Below are positions 8,349 to 16,338 of a stretch of 63,352 bases of DNA, in pieces. The stretch lies in assembly GCF_020595055.1 (NCBI RefSeq), contig NZ_JAJDOO010000029.1, positions 1 to 63,352 on the forward strand. Direction: 5' to 3'. Origin of the DNA: Desulfosporosinus shakirovi. GTDB lineage: Bacteria; Bacillota; Desulfitobacteriia; Desulfitobacteriales; Desulfitobacteriaceae. How positions within the stretch are numbered: the first letter of the stretch is position 1; each line of letters starts with the position of its first letter. A model generated the notes under the pieces. The model made no database searches. It worked only from the letters and a program-made list of their open reading frames with translations, and was not told the DNA's origin. The translations under genes and the position numbers were made by a program.

Positions 8349-8425
8349 GTCTGATCCCTCCTAGCCTTGTCTCTTGTTTCATCCTATGGATTCGAGGGAT
8401 AATTCAGACCATCTTTGCCCTAAAT

Positions 8426-8454
8426 TTGACCATTATTGATTGCTTTGTTAAAAT
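8426..8454 (+). promoter_or_regulatory. Sigma-A type promoter of helicase gene
   Basis: TTGACC at 8426-8431 and TAAAAT at 8449-8454 are separated by 17 bases, 33 bases upstream of the helicase ATG. Confidence 0.6.
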
Positions 8455-8487
8455 TAGTAAAATGATATCAGAAACGAGCTGACTGAC

Positions 8488-10737
8488 ATGTCTAAGCGCA
8501 CTTATCACGAAATGATCCTAGACCCGTTCCAGGAAGAGGCACTTGATGCAATTGATGCAGGTAAATCCGTCATAGTAGCAGCACCTACCGGGACCGGGAA
8601 AACTCTTGTAGCGGATTATTTAATAGAAAAAGCCATGCGGGAACACTTAAGAGTAATCTACACTGCTCCAATCAAAGCTCTTAGCAATCAAAAATTCAGA
8701 GACTTCAAGAAACAGTTTGGAGAAGATGCTGTAGGCATAATGACAGGAGATGTTGTACTTAACCCGACCGCACCCCTGCTAATCATGACAACTGAAGTTT
8801 TTCGCAATCAAGTTATCACTGAAGACCCCAACTTAGAGTTTGTATCTCATATAGTTTTTGACGAAATTCACTGGCTAAATGATGAGGAACGCGGGACCGT
8901 TTGGGAAGAATCTATCATCCTGGCACCACCAAAAATGAAGATACTTGGTTTAAGCGCTACGATCGCTAATGCCAGTCATCTAGTGGACTGGATCGAATCC
9001 ATCCGTCATGAAGAGGTTGCACTCATCGAAGAACATAATCGAGTGGTTCCCCTAGAATACTATTACTTTACTAAAGACACCGGACTTGTTGACTATGATC
9101 AACTTTGGCGTTACTACCGTCGAAAACTCAAAGATCGGATCAATGATGAAAGCCCTTTTGGCCCTACGACTCACTTGGACCTCATTCGCACAATACAACG
9201 AAGTCATCTTCCGGCACTTTTTTTCGTTTTCAGCCGAAAACAATGCGCCATAAAAGCTATGGAGTTAGCAAACATTGCAAATTATTTAAGACCCGCTGAA
9301 CGGAAAACCGTCGAAGATAAATTCATTCATCTTTTTGGTCATGAGATTGATTGGTCATCTTCGACACGTCAACTCAAGCGTTTATGTTCCAAGGGGATTG
9401 CCTATCATCATGCCGGATTGCTTCCCTCTCAAAAGGTTATTGTCGAAGAACTCTTTCTAGAAAGGTTAATCAAAGTACTTTACTGCACAGAAACCTTTAG
9501 TGTTGGGATTAATTATCCTGTCAAAGCAGTCTGTTTTGATTCGCTAAATAAGTATGATGGACATAATTTCAGGCCCCTTGCCAATCATGAATTTTTCCAA
9601 ATGTCTGGTCGGGCAGGACGCCGCGGCCTTGATGAAAAAGGGTTTTCATTCGCCTTAGTTGACTTAGGGTATATGGAGAAAAGTCCGCCGCCTAAGTTCC
9701 AGTTAAATCGCCTCGAACCTCTGACCAGTCAATTTAGGCTGACTTACAATACAGTTCTAAATCTCACTGCTACGTTATCTCAAACGCAAATAGATACGTA
9801 TTTTCAAAAGAGTTTTTCCGCTTACAGCTATCGACTAAGTTCTGAGCGACTTCATTCAGAATTAGTCCAAATCCAACAAAAACTTGAAGGAACACATCAA
9901 CATCTTTGCGAAGAAGTTGGTTCCTTTAACTGTCCTTTAAAACATCATCCTAAACGAAAAGAGTTAGAGAAGCTTAAAAAGGCCTATAAATCCTTAGGAC
10001 CGCGCAAGCAATCCCGTGTATACGGGCGAGAGTTGGCTCGTAAGATTCGCACCTGGGAAAAACTATTATCCCAAACACCTAAATGTTGTGTCCCTCAACA
10101 ACAGGAAAACTGCTATGCTCAAAGTAAATCGTACTTAACTATAAAACAACAACAGCAAGAACTTCAAAATGCCATAGCTGCCCTTCCTAAAGAAAATGCC
10201 TTTCTCCAAGAATTTGAATACAAAAAAACTCACCTCCGTCAAATTGGATATTTACGAGAAGATGAGTTATTGCCCCGAGGGACCTGTGCCAGCCGCATAT
10301 ATGTACAAGAACTCCTAGTCACTGAGTTAATATACTCTGATGTTTTCCAGCAATTAGACGATGACCAACTCAACGCCTTGCTTTCCAGCGTTGACTTTGA
10401 AGCTAGGAAAAACGATATGTTTCACCGCACCTCGGTCTTTGATTCAACTCCAGTCAAAGAAATTGCAGAATACATTCAAAGTATTTGCGGACAAGATGCT
10501 GTGAGATACGATCCTCGTGTTGCTGGAATTACGCATGCTTGGAGCCAAGGCAGTACATTTGTCGAGGTACAAGCTTTATGCAACCTTGACGAAGGCGATA
10601 TCATCAGTGTTTTTAGGCGAACCATTGATCTGATGCGCCAAATGAGGGAGGCTGTAGGCGATTCTGCCTTGCGTAGTCGCTTAAAAGTATGCATGGGAAA
10701 ACTTGACCGAGATGAAGCGGCCATTATGGAACTATAA
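8488..10737 (+). CDS. Ski2-like DExH box RNA helicase
   Basis: The 749-residue protein is a superfamily 2 helicase of the Ski2/Mtr4-like type. Motif I is APTGTGKT (residues 31-38), motif II DEIHW (about 125), motif III LSATIA, and motif VI QMSGRAGRRG (about 371-380). The C-terminal 350 residues contain a Cys/Lys-rich helical section (FNCPLKHHPKRKELEKLKKAYK) and end in helical repeats. Such proteins unwind RNA or RNA-DNA with ATP; their role in Firmicutes is poorly known. The ATG at 8488 has a weak ribosome binding site, with another Met eight codons later; the promoter spacing fits 8488. Confidence 0.8.
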   Translation: MSKRTYHEMILDPFQEEALDAIDAGKSVIVAAPTGTGKTLVADYLIEKAMREHLRVIYTAPIKALSNQKFRDFKKQFGEDAVGIMTGDVVLNPTAPLLIMTTEVFRNQVITEDPNLEFVSHIVFDEIHWLNDEERGTVWEESIILAPPKMKILGLSATIANASHLVDWIESIRHEEVALIEEHNRVVPLEYYYFTKDTGLVDYDQLWRYYRRKLKDRINDESPFGPTTHLDLIRTIQRSHLPALFFVFSRKQCAIKAMELANIANYLRPAERKTVEDKFIHLFGHEIDWSSSTRQLKRLCSKGIAYHHAGLLPSQKVIVEELFLERLIKVLYCTETFSVGINYPVKAVCFDSLNKYDGHNFRPLANHEFFQMSGRAGRRGLDEKGFSFALVDLGYMEKSPPPKFQLNRLEPLTSQFRLTYNTVLNLTATLSQTQIDTYFQKSFSAYSYRLSSERLHSELVQIQQKLEGTHQHLCEEVGSFNCPLKHHPKRKELEKLKKAYKSLGPRKQSRVYGRELARKIRTWEKLLSQTPKCCVPQQQENCYAQSKSYLTIKQQQQELQNAIAALPKENAFLQEFEYKKTHLRQIGYLREDELLPRGTCASRIYVQELLVTELIYSDVFQQLDDDQLNALLSSVDFEARKNDMFHRTSVFDSTPVKEIAEYIQSICGQDAVRYDPRVAGITHAWSQGSTFVEVQALCNLDEGDIISVFRRTIDLMRQMREAVGDSALRSRLKVCMGKLDRDEAAIMEL

Positions 10738-10765
10738 AGAAAGCCCGGTTGGTATAAGATCGTTT

Positions 10766-10797
10766 AAAGGGAAAAGCTTTTTGCTTTTCCCTTTTAT
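10766..10797. terminator. Bidirectional terminator between helicase and rubredoxin
   Basis: AAAGGGAAAAGC pairs perfectly with GCTTTTCCCTTT around a T5 loop, with T-runs usable in both directions. It separates two converging genes. Confidence 0.8.
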
Positions 10798-10818
10798 ACT
10801 AGCAACCCTATAAACTCA

Positions 10819-10983
10819 TTATGACTCGGAAACCTCGAACATATCCTTACCTACTCCGCATAATGGACATACCCAGTCTTCCGGGATATCCTCAAAAGCG
10901 GTGCCTGGGGCAATTCCGGAATCTGGATCTCCGACTTCAGGATCATAAATATAACCACAAGCTGAACAAATATACTTTTTCAA
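10819..10983 (-). CDS. Rubredoxin
   Basis: A 54-residue electron carrier with the single Fe(Cys)4 site formed by two knuckles, [14 protein letters not shown] and [14 protein letters not shown]. It transfers single electrons between redox enzymes in the cytoplasm, often in oxygen and superoxide detoxification in anaerobes; the partner is not adjacent. I chose TTG at 10983, since AAAGGAG lies seven bases before it and the product then starts KKYICSACG at the standard length. An ATG at 11001 would put the ribosome binding site inside the gene. Confidence 0.92.
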   Translation of the reverse strand: MKKYICSACGYIYDPEVGDPDSGIAPGTAFEDIPEDWVCPLCGVGKDMFEVSES

Positions 10984-11087
10984 ATTAAAATCTCCTTTCA
11001 TAATATAAAGTTAAACTGTTGCATTAATTATTTTAACATTATTAATGTAATTTAGCCAATTCTTTCCGCGTTAATTCTCTCTTGAAG

Positions 11088-11537
11088 TTATCTTAAGTAT
11101 CCAATATCAAGGGAAATATCATATTTCTTCAATACGTACCCTCTGAACTCTTCAACGCATTGACAAGGTTCTCGATGATCGCAAAAACCAACTTCTAACT
11201 TTCCGATTAAATGATGGTGTAAAATATGAACATTAACGTATAAATGGCTTACTTTTTCATTCAGTTTAATATAGTGCCTAACAGTAAAAAAAAGTAGAAT
11301 GAGCATCAGTATACTCACGCTAATTCCAATCTCCGGATACAACCAAGGTAGAATTAAAGCTAACAATCCAAACAATAAAACTGCGGATATACCAATTGTC
11401 TCTTGGCGCCTAACGAGTTTCCATTCATTATACCGGCCGAGAAATTCATAAAACAACTGTGCCATACGTGCAGATGGAAACGGTGGATTAGGACCTTCTA
11501 CCGTTTTATCAACTACGTACTGGCAAAGCGTTCCCAC
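11088..11537 (-). CDS. Hypothetical two-TM membrane protein
   Basis: I do not recognise the family. About 149 residues with two adjacent transmembrane helices (near residues 50-68 and 72-92), a cytoplasmic N-terminal part, and a C-terminal part with HILHHHLIGKLEVGFCDHREPCQC, a His/Cys-rich segment that could bind a metal. GTG at 11537 follows GGAAGG at six bases; a longer version from 11561 lacks a better site. It lies upstream of rubredoxin on the same strand with a 104-base gap. Confidence 0.55.
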   Translation of the reverse strand: MGTLCQYVVDKTVEGPNPPFPSARMAQLFYEFLGRYNEWKLVRRQETIGISAVLLFGLLALILPWLYPEIGISVSILMLILLFFTVRHYIKLNEKVSHLYVNVHILHHHLIGKLEVGFCDHREPCQCVEEFRGYVLKKYDISLDIGYLR

Positions 11538-11584
11538 CCTAATCCTTCCTTTCTTGTACAATCAGAAAGTATAAACTTACGTTA

Positions 11585-11695
11585 TATCTTTCTAAGCATA
11601 AGAGCAACTAAGGCTATCGCCTGCGGCTGCAAGAAAGCTAACACGTGCGAAGACAGTGTCTTCGGGCGCTAGCCCAGTTTTCATTATCGGGCTTG
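11585..11695. repeat. Cluster of short palindromes
   Basis: Several dyads follow each other: AGCCC/GGGCT (11670-11692, possible terminator of the HAD gene on the minus strand), CGAAGACA/TGTCTTCG (about 11647-11663), and GCCTGCGGC with an adjacent GGCTATCGCC. The arrangement resembles an extragenic palindromic repeat. Copy number elsewhere is unknown. Confidence 0.4.
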
Positions 11696-12391
11696 TCATA
11701 AACTTCCTTGACTTATAAGCCGAGAAAGATCATCCAACTGACCCACATAATCAGTCCTATTCTCTGTTTCAATCGAGCCCCCTAATAAAAAGACTTTCAT
11801 TCCCAGTTCCTGACAAACCAAATCACTAATATGCGTACTAACTAACAAACAACTTTGAGATCTAACCCCAAGTTTTTCTGCTGTTTCCATAAAAAACCCA
11901 AGATGTGGTTTACCATAATGAAAATCATCTAAAGTCCCAATTACTTTAAATTGCTCAGGTGTAAGACCCGTCCAACGAATTTGTTCTTGTATAGCAATTA
12001 AAGGCATTAGGGGATCCGAAACTATTGCCGTTAAAAAACCCTGTTGAATAGCATTTTCTACTACTTTAACCCCTTGTGGATTAGGCTTGACAAGGCAACG
12101 TAATGCTGGGAAATCAGAGGTGTAAAACTCTTCAAAAATAGGTTTTAGTGTTTGTACCGACTGACCCGCTGCTTTAGAAAAGTCCTCAAAAAAGGCTTGC
12201 ATAACTTTTTGCTCAGGTTTGGGTTCCTTTTGAACATTTTCCATAGATTTTAAAAATTGTTTAGAAAACTTATCAGGCGAAAGTATATGTGCAAAACGCG
12301 GTGCCAAAATTCCAAGGTAATTCTGCACAAATTTTACCGTATCAAGGCTTGACAATATCCCCTCTATATCAAAGATTATAGCTTGAATCAC
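11696..12391 (-). CDS. HAD superfamily protein with altered active-site motifs
   Basis: A 231-residue HAD-fold protein: motif I FDIEGILSS near the N-terminus, helical cap (residues 20-100), motif II region AIVSDP (about 121-126), lysine motif GKPHLGFF (about 160) and motif III region LLVSTHISDLV (about 182). Normal HAD phosphatases have DxD in motif I; here the second Asp is Glu (DIE), and motif III lacks the usual GD start. Catalysis may be changed or lost. GTG at 12391 follows AGGAGG. A structured RNA candidate lies 200 bases upstream. Confidence 0.75.
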   Translation of the reverse strand: MIQAIIFDIEGILSSLDTVKFVQNYLGILAPRFAHILSPDKFSKQFLKSMENVQKEPKPEQKVMQAFFEDFSKAAGQSVQTLKPIFEEFYTSDFPALRCLVKPNPQGVKVVENAIQQGFLTAIVSDPLMPLIAIQEQIRWTGLTPEQFKVIGTLDDFHYGKPHLGFFMETAEKLGVRSQSCLLVSTHISDLVCQELGMKVFLLGGSIETENRTDYVGQLDDLSRLISQGSL

Positions 12392-12589
12392 GATTATTGT
12401 CCTCCTAATTGAGGTCTCAAACGCAGAACTATTATTGTTCCGGCTCTGTACAATAGTATTCTCCTTTTTCTTCGAAATTCCTTCTATTCCTCAGTAATGT
12501 TCACAGGTAAGTATTATTATTCCCACCTCTGCAAACTTAATTCATAACATTTAAAACTAAACCTCTTCCACCTGAAAGGGAGTCTCACG

Positions 12590-12634
12590 ATCAAATAAAG
12601 AAGAGCCCCAGATTGAGTTATTCCTTGGGCTCTT
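12590..12634 (-). terminator. Intrinsic terminator of RNA candidate
   Basis: On the minus strand AAGAGCCC (12634-12627) pairs with GGGCTCTT (12608-12601), followed by a T-rich run to 12590. A competing AGATTG/CAATCT pairing just upstream and inside the loop could block it. Confidence 0.7.
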
Positions 12635-12772
12635 ACAATCTCAGCTCTTGCCACGACCCGCTCTGTATCCAGAGGGGGCAATCCCTGAGTCCAACCCTCC
12701 CTAAGTATGCTGCAGGCACGTCGGGAGGGCCATTTTAAATTTGAGGCCTCAGTATAGGGTCCCCATTCATAT
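12590..12772 (-). ncRNA. Structured RNA candidate, unidentified
   Basis: The minus strand of this non-coding stretch folds well by eye. GGGG pairs with CCCC near 12770 and 12690, CTGAG with CTCAG, and CCCTCCC with GGGAGGG around a 21-base loop holding TGC/GCA; a separate CTCTG-GATA-CAGAG hairpin follows, then the terminator. A TATGAAT-like -10 lies just before 12772. The size of about 180 bases and long-hairpin shape recall 6S RNA, but I could not match its conserved bubble, nor any riboswitch core that I know. It could also be an attenuator leader of the HAD gene, 200 bases downstream. Confidence 0.4.
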
Positions 12773-13091
12773 CCTAAAAACGCTTAGTTCAGACTCCTAA
12801 AAGGTGACTAGCATTAATTCGTTCTTGCGACTTAAGCTCATCTCCAAGTCCAAAGCCACCCCTTGTAGGGCTAAAATAATAACGTCATTTCTAAATGGTT
12901 CTCCTTATCTGCCCTCTCCTCTCTCGCCAAACAACCTTTTCCTATAATGCGATTTCGCTCGCTTTCGTGGCAACACATTGCCTACTTACTTGGGATAAAT
13001 GGTTGTCTGATTACATCAACTTACTTCTTGGTATCGCCTAGAAATTCCTTGGCAGAAAAATGAAATTTAAGCGCTAATAATGTTGAATAAG
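12773..13091 (-). other. Gap downstream of lutBA, no gene assigned
   Basis: No complete gene with a ribosome binding site was found. An open minus-strand frame without a normal start (…NDVIILALQGVALDLEMSLSRKNELMLVTF) spans about 12800-12900, and an overlapping frame starts with ATG at about 12985; together they suggest a frameshifted small gene, or chance. An AAGGAG sequence is present near 12910. Confidence 0.35.
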
Positions 13092-15257
13092 CTACTTCTT
13101 CCTGTTTTTCTTTACTTTTCTTTTCTCTAATAGAAGTTCAGCAGTATGAACAACCTTAACTTTGGGATTTTGCTTATCGAGACCACCTGAAATTTGCATT
13201 AAACATCCTGGACAATCTACAACTACGACATCCGCCCCTGATTCTTCAATGTTCCTTAGCTTTCGTTCTAAGATTGGTCCTGACAGTTCTGGGAATTTTA
13301 TTGAGTAGGAGCCGGCGAAACCACAGCAACGATCGGATTCTTTCATTTCGATGAGTTGCACTCCTGCAGTATCAGTTAAGATCTTTCGAGGCTCCGTATA
13401 AACTCCCATTGACCGTTTCAAGTGACAAGAATCATGATAGGTAACCTTCATAGGGATTCCATCGCCCCCGGGTGTTAGTCCTCCTAAGTCAAATAACAAT
13501 TTGGAAAAATCTTTCGACTTCTTACTTAATTCTTCGGCACGAGTTGCTAATGCTGGATCATCATGAAGTAACTCTTTGAAACTTTCTTTAAGGGCATGGG
13601 TACAAGTAGGACAAGCAGAAACTACATAGTCGACCTTTTCAGCCTCTAACGCCTCAATGTTCATGATCGCACACTTACGTGCATTACTGCGGTCTCCCAT
13701 GTACGTCGCTGGGGCACCGCAACAGGATTGTCCATCAGGAAAGATGACTTCATATCCTTTTTCATTGAGAGCGCCGATAACACCTTCTCCGATCTTTGGA
13801 TAGACAAAATCTATCAGGCATCCTGCATACAGTGCAATCTTTCCTTTAGGATTTTTAACATCCTGCTTTATAGTTTTGAAAACATCTCGGAAGGGGACCT
13901 TAGCTACAGCCGGTAAACTCTTCTTTTCCGTAAGACCAGAAAGAAACATGGGTAAATGTCTAATAACGGGCTGCCCCTTGGTGAATGGTTTTTGGGCGAC
14001 GGAAGCCATACGTAACAAAGAATGGAAAAGCCGTCGATTAGACACGACATCAAGTGCAAATTTTTGCGTAAACGGAAGTCCTTCTTTGGCTCCAATACGA
14101 TTGCGCATTTCTAAAATCATTTGGGGAATATCCAATTTCCCCGGACATACTTCAGAACATTTACCACATTGAAGACAAAGATTTTGAGGATTCTGAGCAT
14201 CTTTTTCAGAGTTCAAGAAATTCGTCAGGATTGTACCAATGCCACCAGTATAAATATGTCCATAGACATGCCCGCCTACAAGTTGGAAAGCTGGGCAAAC
14301 ATTAAGACAGGATGCACATCGAATACATTGAAAAGTCTTTTTAAACTTTTCGTCATTGTACATCTTGCGTCTGCCGTTATCCATCAAAATGATATGAAAT
14401 TCCTTATCTTTAACTGTTCCATCTGAGTAATAAGCCGGTGTAGGACCTGTAACCATACTTACATAACTCGTAATTTGCTGGCCCGTTGCGCTCCTTGGAA
14501 GTGCTTGAAGAATGTGTGTGGCATCCTCAAACTCTGGAACTAGTTTTTCTATACCCACTAAGAAAATATGAATCGGAGGCAAGGTAGATGTCAGACGGCC
14601 ATTACCCTCATTTGTAAGCATTATTAAGGTACCTGTCTCAGCAATTGCCATATTTGCTCCTGAAATGCCCATATCAGCCTCTATAAAGGATTTCCTGAGT
14701 TCCACCCTGGCTGTCTTAACAAGTTCTGCTATGACAGGCTGGTTTAACCTATGTAAATGGCCAGAGAAAACGTCGGCAACCTCTTCTTTTGTCATATGAA
14801 TGGCTGGCATGACCATGTGCGATGGATGCTGTCCGGCAAGTTGTACTATCCACTCTCCCAAGTCAGTCTCCTGCACATCCATTCCTTCAGCCATTAACGT
14901 TTTATTGAGAAGGATTTCCTCAGAAACCATAGATTTTGATTTTACGACACGCTTAACATTATTCCGTTTGGCTACTTCAAGAATATATTCTTTAGCATCC
15001 TCACCGGTCATAGCACGAAAAACTTTAGCTCCACGTTCAGTTGCGGCTTTTTCAAATTGATCAATCATTTCATCTAAATGGCTGGCTGCATAGGACTTAA
15101 CATCCGCAATATTGTCACTAATTTCCTTAAAATTATAACCTTCGTACGCTTTTTCCCGTGATATGATATAGGCATCTCCAAAGCGCCCCAAGGCTCCACG
15201 TAAGACATCATTTCCCAGTGCATCTGAAATCTTCTTTTTAAACTGTTTGTCTGCCAT
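13092..15257 (-). CDS. Fused LutB-LutA lactate oxidation iron-sulfur protein
   Basis: The 721-residue protein joins two proteins that are separate in Bacillus. Residues 1-300 are a LUD domain (LutB N-terminus, …AETGTLIMLTNEGNGR…). Residues about 310-385 hold two 4Fe-4S motifs, CIRCASCLNVCP and CLQCGKCSEVCP. Residues about 470-700 hold two CCG domains like LutA/GlpC, with SCCGAP and DRCCGFAG. The complex oxidises L-lactate to pyruvate and passes electrons onward at the membrane. The ATG follows the lutC stop codon directly (TAAATG), so the two genes are translationally coupled. Lactate is a main electron donor in sulfate-reducing Firmicutes, which supports the assignment. Confidence 0.88.
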   Translation of the reverse strand: MADKQFKKKISDALGNDVLRGALGRFGDAYIISREKAYEGYNFKEISDNIADVKSYAASHLDEMIDQFEKAATERGAKVFRAMTGEDAKEYILEVAKRNNVKRVVKSKSMVSEEILLNKTLMAEGMDVQETDLGEWIVQLAGQHPSHMVMPAIHMTKEEVADVFSGHLHRLNQPVIAELVKTARVELRKSFIEADMGISGANMAIAETGTLIMLTNEGNGRLTSTLPPIHIFLVGIEKLVPEFEDATHILQALPRSATGQQITSYVSMVTGPTPAYYSDGTVKDKEFHIILMDNGRRKMYNDEKFKKTFQCIRCASCLNVCPAFQLVGGHVYGHIYTGGIGTILTNFLNSEKDAQNPQNLCLQCGKCSEVCPGKLDIPQMILEMRNRIGAKEGLPFTQKFALDVVSNRRLFHSLLRMASVAQKPFTKGQPVIRHLPMFLSGLTEKKSLPAVAKVPFRDVFKTIKQDVKNPKGKIALYAGCLIDFVYPKIGEGVIGALNEKGYEVIFPDGQSCCGAPATYMGDRSNARKCAIMNIEALEAEKVDYVVSACPTCTHALKESFKELLHDDPALATRAEELSKKSKDFSKLLFDLGGLTPGGDGIPMKVTYHDSCHLKRSMGVYTEPRKILTDTAGVQLIEMKESDRCCGFAGSYSIKFPELSGPILERKLRNIEESGADVVVVDCPGCLMQISGGLDKQNPKVKVVHTAELLLEKRKVKKNRKK

Positions 15258-15836
15258 TTAAGCAACCTCCCCTGTTTCCTCATCTACAAAGACAACTACG
15301 AGTTGTTTTGGACCATGGACCCCGATTGTTAAAACCCGCTCAATATCTGAAGTTCTGCTCGGACCCGTGATAAACCCAACAAACCCTGGAATTTGTGGAA
15401 GTTCATGTAGCGTTGCCATCATCTCCTTCAGAGATGGTATTAAGCTAACGGTCGAAACAAGTGCAATGTGAATAGGAACAAGCGTTGAACATAAACGTTG
15501 ATTAACATTAGCATCTGCATCTGCTTGAACAAGTGTTCCAAGTTCAGCAATGGCATAATTTACTTGCGTAATACCGGCCTGAGCCTCTGGGGTTACCTCA
15601 CGAAAATGGTCTGTGTAAACAGTTATGCCCTTTTTCTCAATCAAATCTGCAAAATCTCCTTTATTAGAGATTGAGGCGTCTAAGAGCGCTACATTTTGAA
15701 TTCCTTTTTCCTCCAAAACCTTACAGACAAGTTCACCCGCTTCTATTGCAGTGTTAACACGATAGCACTCACCAGCCACCAATTCTAATTTTGCTTTGAA
15801 TCGTTTATATAGTTCATTTGTTTGGTCATTTTTCAT
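15258..15836 (-). CDS. lutC: LutC-like LUD domain protein
   Basis: A 192-residue protein made of one LUD (lactate utilisation) domain, with the core …VNYAIAELGTLVQADADANVNQRLCSTLVPIHIALV… and GPSRTSDIERVLTIGVHGPKQLVVV, as in LutC. It is the third component of the LutABC lactate dehydrogenase. ATG at 15836 follows AGGAGGAAAGCTCGT. It is first in the operon, and a palindromic operator lies 50 bases upstream. Confidence 0.88.
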   Translation of the reverse strand: MKNDQTNELYKRFKAKLELVAGECYRVNTAIEAGELVCKVLEEKGIQNVALLDASISNKGDFADLIEKKGITVYTDHFREVTPEAQAGITQVNYAIAELGTLVQADADANVNQRLCSTLVPIHIALVSTVSLIPSLKEMMATLHELPQIPGFVGFITGPSRTSDIERVLTIGVHGPKQLVVVFVDEETGEVA

Positions 15837-15884
15837 ACGAGCTTTCCTCCTAATAAATGATTTTTAAGGAAATACCATCCCTAA

Positions 15885-15895
15885 GTGGTCAGACC
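15885..15895. promoter_or_regulatory. GntR-type operator palindrome upstream of lutC
   Basis: TGGTCAGACCA is a perfect 11-base palindrome of the type bound by FadR-subfamily GntR regulators such as LldR, LutR and PdhR (TGGTnnnACCA). It lies about 50 bases before the lutC start and just downstream of a minus-strand promoter (TTGTAA, 17 bases, TAAACT), a position suited to repression. The regulator gene is not in the window. Confidence 0.65.
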
Positions 15896-15948
15896 ATCAT
15901 GCCATCTTATATAAGTTTATGACATCTGTTCCCTAATTACAATAACTT
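15896..15948 (-). promoter_or_regulatory. Putative lut promoter
   Basis: On the minus strand TTGTAA and TAAACT are separated by 17 bases, placing transcription start just before the TGGTCAGACCA palindrome. Confidence 0.5.
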
Positions 15949-16068
15949 TTAACACAAAAATTTTTAATATTATGATTAGTGATTTATACAACTCACTAAA
16001 TATTCTCTGGAAGCCCATTATATCCTCAACAATTCCAATCAAAATACTATTTCCCTATAATTTACATA

Positions 16069-16183
16069 TTGATTTTCGACAATATTTGCGTTATGGTTTA
16101 ATCAGTAAAGTCTAGTAGTAGTTAAATCTTCTAGGTTTTGCGCAATGAGGATTTCCGGACGCGGAAATCCTCAATTTTATTTT
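16069..16183 (+). ncRNA. Small RNA candidate with promoter and terminator
   Basis: In a 500-base gap, TTGATT (16069-16074) and TATGGT (16092-16097) are 17 bases apart and form a plausible promoter, giving a start near 16104. About 45 bases later comes a strong terminator (16147-16183): GAGGATTTCC pairs with GGAAATCCTC around GGACGC, then AATTTTATTTT. The implied transcript of about 80 bases has no ribosome binding site or ORF. No family was recognised. Confidence 0.45.
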
Positions 16184-16338
16184 CAAAAAACTTATTTGAG
16201 AATTCTTCTGAATTAAAGGTTTAGAATAAAAAAAGCACTCTCTTGTTCATTAAATACCTGCTTCTTTTTTATCTAACAAAGGTTTGAAACGAGTTCTATT
16301 TATCTTCTGTCAATCGTAATTATGAGTGAGGGGATAAA

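Noticed and set aside
12590-12772. Assignment as 6S RNA, SRP RNA, tmRNA or a T-box
   Set aside because: Size and shape allow 6S, but its conserved bubble was not identified; the SRP GGAAG loop, the tmRNA tag and the T-box GGTGGNACCGCG sequence are absent.
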